Position numbers and translations under genes: made by a program
NCBI GenBank assembly: GCA_030150585.1
Contig: JASLFM010000475.1
Span: 1-9,373, forward strand
Direction: 5' to 3'
Source: Acidovorax sp.
GTDB taxonomy: Bacteria > Pseudomonadota > Gammaproteobacteria > Burkholderiales > Burkholderiaceae_C
Length of the DNA: 9,373 nt
Shown here: positions 6,548-9,373 of the stretch, one piece after another
Position numbering within the stretch: the stretch's first letter is position 1
Layout: each line of letters opens with the position of its first letter
Notes under the pieces: generated by a model
The model's database searches: none
What the model was told of the DNA's origin: nothing
The model's input: only the letters and a program-made list of their open reading frames with translations

Positions 6548-6570
6548 GGTATGTTGCGATGCAATATATC
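6548..6570 (-). promoter_or_regulatory. Imperfect palindrome over a -10-like element upstream of phaZ (candidate PhaR operator)
   Basis: The 23-bp segment is symmetric about 6559: 8 of 10 positions pair across a 3-nt centre, and the core reads TTGC-N3-GCAA. On the minus strand it contains TATATT (6563-6568), a plausible -10, although no good -35 is found. It ends 13 bp upstream of the phaZ ATG and abuts the Shine-Dalgarno. PHA regulators of the PhaR family bind TGC/GCA-rich sites (CTGC-N3/4-GCAG is described for alphaproteobacterial PhaR), so this is a reasonable operator candidate. The dyad is seen; the function is inferred. Confidence 0.4.
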
Positions 6571-6667
6571 AGCAGCGCGCGATGTGTGCATGGCGTAAAA
6601 CCACCAACAAGGAGTCACCTGCGCGACACTATCGGCAGCGCGTCAGCGGCCCCTGAAGGGCCTGGGT

Positions 6668-6694
6668 AAAAAGGCATGGCCCCGCAAGGGGCAT
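6668..6694 (-). terminator. Rho-independent terminator of the alarmone synthetase gene
   Basis: Immediately after the synthetase stop codon (6695-6697), the minus strand forms ATGCCCC-TTG-CGGGGCCAT. The arms pair over GCCCC/GGGGC and extend with ATG/CAT around a one-base bulge. Three bases later comes a run of five T (6668-6672). The short strong stem plus U-tract is the standard intrinsic terminator form. It should insulate phaZ from upstream transcription. Confidence 0.7.
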
Positions 6695-7771
6695 TCAGGC
6701 GGGATTTTCCGCCAGCCACGCCTCGAACGCTTCCCGCGCCACGGGCCGCAAGGCGCGCAGGAAGGCTTGCCGGTCGCTCAGGTACAGGCAGTGGCGCATG
6801 ACCGTGTAGGGGTTGAAGCCGGTTTCGGGGTTGTGCTCTTCGAAATACTGCTTATAGCGTTTCACAGTGCCGAGCGTTTCGCGCAGCAACGCGTTGAAGC
6901 GCGAGCGCGTCATCCCGGGCGACCAGCCCACGATGTCCTCCACAAACTGCTCCACCTTGTAGGCCTCGAACTCGAAGTCCTTGAAGAAATGGTGGGCGAT
7001 CTTGAGGAAAGTGAACGCATTGAGCTCGCTGCCGGGGCTCGCGGGCCGCTCGGGCGGCTGGGCTGCGTCCGTACCGGGAGCGGGCTCGGGCTCGGCAGTC
7101 ACGTCCGGCGCCTGCAGCAGTTCGGCGTCCGTGGCGTCGCGGATCTGGCGGAATTCGTGGTCGGCCAGCTCGAACAGCGCCGAGAGCACGTTGATGCGTC
7201 GGCGCAGCGGCGCGGCAATCGCCTTTTTGTAGCGAATCTTGTGGTCCAGCACACTCCAGGCGTCCTGGATGATGGTGCGCACCTGCAACTCGAAAGGCAG
7301 ATCGGCGTGCCGCGCATGCTCGGGCAGGGCACGCAGGGCCGCGTTGAGCCGCAGGTCCAGGTGCAGGCCCTTGTAGCCGAAGGAGGCGTCGGTGCCCTCT
7401 AGGGCCGCGACCTTGTCGGTCACGTCCATCACGTCGAAATGGCTGCGCACCGCCTCGGCCACCCGCTCAAGCTCGTCCTCGTAGAGGCAGACCACGCGCA
7501 CGCCGATCAGGTCGGTGATGCAGGGGCGGATTTCATAGGGCGTGCCGCTGGCTTCCAGCGCTGGGCGGTACTTTCGCGAGAACTTGCGGATGCACTCGTC
7601 GCGGTCCTTCACCCGCCCTTCAACCTTGGATGCCTCGATGAAACGCGCCTGCTCCACGATGGCCGACAGCATTGCCACGAAAGTGCCGCAGGCCTGCTCC
7701 AGTTCAGGCAGCTGCTGGTCGTAGAAGGCCTGGAAGCGGGCTTCCTCAAGGTCGAAATCGAGTGATGGCAT
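6695..7771 (-). CDS. Stand-alone RelA/SpoT-domain (p)ppGpp synthetase with C-terminal extension
   Basis: 358-aa protein with a RelA/SpoT nucleotidyltransferase domain and no HD hydrolase, TGS or ACT domain, so predicted to transfer pyrophosphate from ATP to GDP/GTP. Synthetase motifs in order: GRVKDRDECIRKFSRKY (52-68), ITDLIGVRVVCLYEDEL (85-101), FGYKGLHLDL (131-140), and FELQVRTIIQDAWSVLDHKIRYK (160-182), carrying the expected catalytic Glu161 and Gln163/Arg165. The usual Tyr-x-Ser-x-His segment reads YKGLH here. A Pro/Ala/Glu-rich linker (about 221-247) joins a mostly helical C-terminal domain (about 248-358) that I do not recognise. Typical small alarmone synthetases are about 200-260 aa, so this is a longer class. 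ATG 7769-7771 is the first possible start after an in-frame stop; there is no clear Shine-Dalgarno. A toxSAS-like tRNA-modifying activity cannot be excluded from sequence. Confidence 0.88.
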   Translation of the reverse strand: MPSLDFDLEEARFQAFYDQQLPELEQACGTFVAMLSAIVEQARFIEASKVEGRVKDRDECIRKFSRKYRPALEASGTPYEIRPCITDLIGVRVVCLYEDELERVAEAVRSHFDVMDVTDKVAALEGTDASFGYKGLHLDLRLNAALRALPEHARHADLPFELQVRTIIQDAWSVLDHKIRYKKAIAAPLRRRINVLSALFELADHEFRQIRDATDAELLQAPDVTAEPEPAPGTDAAQPPERPASPGSELNAFTFLKIAHHFFKDFEFEAYKVEQFVEDIVGWSPGMTRSRFNALLRETLGTVKRYKQYFEEHNPETGFNPYTVMRHCLYLSDRQAFLRALRPVAREAFEAWLAENPA

Positions 7772-7996
7772 GCGTGGTCGTCGAAACGCTCATTCATCAT
7801 GCAGTATCGCCGAGCCAGCGACCCGCTGCGCGAGCGGTCCAGGCGCACCCATGCATAGGCCTTGCTCCCCCTGCTGGCGATGTCTTCGGCCGGCTCCGGC
7901 CGCTGGGGCTGTGATGGCGGGTGCCGGCGGCCGGGGTGGTGAAGTGCTCCTGATCTAAGAGCAATAGGGGCAGTGCCGGAGGGAGCGAGCGGCTGA
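7772..7996. other. Intergenic region between alarmone synthetase and dusA
   Basis: 225 bp without a convincing gene. It holds a GC-rich inverted repeat at 7887-7902 (6-bp arms, 4-nt loop) with no T-run on either side, and further GCCGGC-rich sequence at 7921-7934. No clear terminator follows dusA and no strong promoter precedes the synthetase: GATACT, read on the minus strand about 40 bp before its ATG, is the best and weak -10 match. Read-through from dusA into the synthetase gene is possible. Confidence 0.6.
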
Positions 7997-9034
7997 TCAG
8001 GCGTGTAGCGTAGAAGCCGCTAACCCGTGCTGCGGCGCACGCGCAATGGCCATGACCTCGCGTGGGGGCAGTTGCTTGAGGCGGTGGTCGCTCCACACTT
8101 GACGCCAGCGGCGCGCGCCCGGCAGGCCATTGCGCAGGCCCAGCATGTGGCGTGCCACCGCGTACCAGTGCGTGCCGTGCTCGGCCGCCTCGCGCTCCAT
8201 GTAGGCCACCATGGCTTCCTCCACCCCCTCGCGCGTCAGGCCGTTAGCGGGCTCGCCGAAGAACAGCTCGTCCCAGCGCGCCAGCCACCAGGGATTGTGG
8301 TAAGCCTCGCGGCCTACCATCACGCCGTCGAGCAGGGCGAGCTGCTCTTGCACGGCCGCATCGGCCTGGAAGCCGCCGTTGATCGCGATCGTGAGCTGTG
8401 GAAAGTCGCGCTTGAGCTGCGCCACCACGCCGTAGCGCAGCGGCGGAATCTCGCGGTTCTCCTTGGGCGACAGCCCCTGGAGCCAGGCATTGCGCGCATG
8501 GGCGATGAAAACGCGGCAACCCGCGTCGGCCACCGTGCCCACGAAGTCGCGTACGAAGCCGTAGTCCTCGGTCTTGTCGATGCCGATGCGGTGCTTCACG
8601 GTCACGGGCACATCCACAGCGTCCACCATGGCCTTCACGCAATCGGCCACCAGCTGCGGCTCGTTCATCAGGCAGGCGCCGAACGCGCCGCGCTGCACGC
8701 GCTCGCTGGGGCAGCCGCAATTGAGGTTGATCTCGCCATAGCCCCACTGGGCGCCCAGGCGTGCGCTGTGGGCCAGGTCGGCCGGTTCGCTGCCGCCGAG
8801 CTGCAGTGCCACGGGGTGTTCCTCCGCGTTGAAGCGCAGGTGCCGCGCAACGTCGCCATGGACGAGTGCGCCCGTGGTCACCATCTCGGTGTAGAGCAGG
8901 GTGTGGCGCGAGAGCAGGCGGTGCAGGTAGCGGCAATGCCGGTCCGTCCAGTCCATCATGGGGGCGACGGACAGGCGCCATGGGCTGTACGAATGCGGGA
9001 GGCCGGCTGCAGCGCCAGCGGGTAGGGATGTCAT
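7997..9034 (-). CDS. dusA: tRNA-dihydrouridine synthase A
   Basis: FMN-dependent enzyme that reduces uridines in the tRNA D-loop using NADPH. The 345-aa protein has the family pattern of a TIM barrel (about 18-250) followed by a helical tRNA-binding domain. The conserved start SVAPMMDWTDRHCRY (22-36) is clear. LNCGCPSERVQRGAFGACLM (104-123) carries the catalytic Cys108. VKHRIG (146-151), FIAHARN (176-182), INGGF (218-222) and VGREAYHNPWW (240-250) supply the FMN and tRNA contact positions. These motifs, particularly GCPSERV and REAYHNPW, fit DusA rather than DusB or DusC. ATG 9032-9034 lacks a Shine-Dalgarno but follows an extended -10 by 11 nt. Full length, no defect visible. It is separated by about 225 bp from the synthetase gene. 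Confidence 0.96.
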   Translation of the reverse strand: MTSLPAGAAAGLPHSYSPWRLSVAPMMDWTDRHCRYLHRLLSRHTLLYTEMVTTGALVHGDVARHLRFNAEEHPVALQLGGSEPADLAHSARLGAQWGYGEINLNCGCPSERVQRGAFGACLMNEPQLVADCVKAMVDAVDVPVTVKHRIGIDKTEDYGFVRDFVGTVADAGCRVFIAHARNAWLQGLSPKENREIPPLRYGVVAQLKRDFPQLTIAINGGFQADAAVQEQLALLDGVMVGREAYHNPWWLARWDELFFGEPANGLTREGVEEAMVAYMEREAAEHGTHWYAVARHMLGLRNGLPGARRWRQVWSDHRLKQLPPREVMAIARAPQHGLAASTLHA

Positions 9035-9045
9035 GGTGGGGGCCG

Positions 9046-9054
9046 ATTATCCCA
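9046..9054 (-). promoter_or_regulatory. Extended -10 promoter element for dusA
   Basis: On the minus strand TGGGATAAT combines a TGn extension with GATAAT (5 of 6 to TATAAT). Only 11 nt separate it from the dusA ATG, predicting a 5' leader of about 3-5 nt, consistent with the missing ribosome-binding site. No good -35 is seen, which an extended -10 can tolerate. An imperfect inverted repeat (GCAAGAGGCC at 9061-9070 against GGCCTTGC at 9081-9088) lies just upstream. Confidence 0.45.
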
Positions 9055-9144
9055 GCGCGGGCAAGAGGCCTGCGGTGTGGGGCCTTGCACGGGCCACCAT
9101 TCGGCGGATTCATTTGCAAGCGCCCGACACCTGCTTCGGCTTGC

Positions 9145-9164
9145 GGGGCTGCCAACCGAGCCCC
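9145..9164. other. Hairpin downstream of the receiver gene
   Basis: GGGGCT at 9145-9150 and AGCCCC at 9159-9164 form a 6-bp GC-rich stem with an 8-nt loop, about 43 nt after the receiver stop on the minus strand. No T-run follows, so terminator function is doubtful. The rest of the 172-bp gap between dusA and the receiver gene shows no gene or RNA that I can support. Confidence 0.3.
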
Positions 9165-9206
9165 AGGGGCCCGTCCCTACACAGGCTGGTGCGTGCGAGT
9201 AAGAGG

Positions 9207-9373
9207 CTACACGCCCGCCAGGCTCTTGAACGAATTGAGCACGGCAGGCCCATTGAACGGCTTGACGATCCAGCCGCGGATGCCGGCCGCCTTGCCGCGC
9301 TCCTTCATTGCGGGAGAGTTCTCGGTGGTGAGCATGACGATGTTCACGCTGCTGTTGCGCAGTTCGCCGCGCA
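9207..9373 (-). CDS. CheY-like response regulator receiver domain (partial, N-terminus outside window)
   Basis: Only the last 54 residues are present, ending in LNSFKSLAGV. They match the C-terminal half of a CheY-type receiver: the hydrophobic beta-4 strand NIVMLTT with the conserved Thr (visible residues 10-16), an amphipathic helix with an ENSPAMKERGKAAG stretch, then beta-5 WIVKPF with the conserved Lys that contacts the phosphorylated Asp (34-39). The domain reaches the stop codon with no output domain following, so it is either a single-domain CheY-like protein or a C-terminal receiver of a larger protein. The phospho-acceptor Asp is off the window. A single-domain chemotaxis or pilus regulator is a reasonable guess, not demonstrated. 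Confidence 0.88.
   Translation of the reverse strand, partial: RGELRNSSVNIVMLTTENSPAMKERGKAAGIRGWIVKPFNGPAVLNSFKSLAGV

Noticed and set aside
6535..6618. In-frame upstream ATGs for phaZ adding up to 28 residues
   Set aside because: PhaZ homologues start with MLYQ, and a GGAG site lies 9 nt before ATG 6534. The added segment covers the promoter-like dyad.
5278..6669. 463-codon open frame on the plus strand opposite phaZ
   Set aside because: It mirrors the phaZ codon bias, is rich in Val/His/Ala, has no motif and no plausible ribosome-binding site. It is a shadow of phaZ.
7797..8096. 99-codon minus-strand open frame overlapping the dusA 3' end
   Set aside because: It overlaps dusA in another frame and shows low-complexity Ala/Arg/Pro composition, no domain and no ribosome-binding site.
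8027..9025. Long plus-strand open frame opposite dusA
   Set aside because: It is antisense to an intact dusA, with no domain and shadow-like composition.
1..9373. CRISPR arrays, IS elements, tRNA or rRNA genes
   Set aside because: I saw no spaced direct repeats, transposase motifs, terminal inverted repeats or tRNA T-loop signatures on either strand.

Overview
The window looks like a chromosomal stretch from a GC-rich betaproteobacterium, most likely a member of the Comamonadaceae (Acidovorax/Comamonas-like). The reasons are the strong G/C third-position bias, the dapC-dapD pairing typical of Burkholderiales, an intracellular PHA depolymerase of the Ralstonia PhaZ1 type, and a soluble RnfB-like ferredoxin. 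This placement is inference from protein character; no marker gene is present. All genes except one chemoreceptor lie on the minus strand.

Layout. Positions 1-767 (minus) hold most of a PilU-type pilus retraction ATPase, cut by the window edge. It follows dapD (821-1654) and dapC (1663-2868), two consecutive lysine/diaminopimelate pathway genes separated by 8 bp. A 170-bp divergent intergenic region separates dapC from a plus-strand chemoreceptor (3039-4541). That receptor has two adjacent membrane helices, a standard signalling hairpin and an unusual C-terminal Cache-like sensor domain. It meets the next minus-strand gene tail to tail with only 2 bp between the stop codons. That gene is an RnfB-like iron-sulfur protein (4544-5161), probably started by a TTG that overlaps the stop of phaZ (5158-6534), an intracellular polyhydroxyalkanoate depolymerase. 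Upstream of phaZ are an imperfect dyad and a -10-like element, then the intrinsic terminator of a stand-alone RelA/SpoT-type alarmone synthetase (6695-7771). Next come dusA, tRNA-dihydrouridine synthase A (7997-9034), and the 3' end of a CheY-like receiver gene (9207-9373) running off the right edge.

How the genes relate. DapC and DapD catalyse neighbouring steps of meso-diaminopimelate synthesis. PhaZ releases carbon and reducing power from storage granules. The neighbouring alarmone synthetase and RnfB-like ferredoxin could connect that process to starvation signalling and electron transfer, but this link is inferred from proximity only. I found no mobile element, CRISPR array, tRNA or rRNA. 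Most of the window is ordinary core genome. The parts that deserve a second look are the inverted chemoreceptor architecture and its 9-G tract, the two-domain alarmone synthetase beside phaZ, the candidate phaZ operator, and the near-leaderless starts of dapC and dusA.
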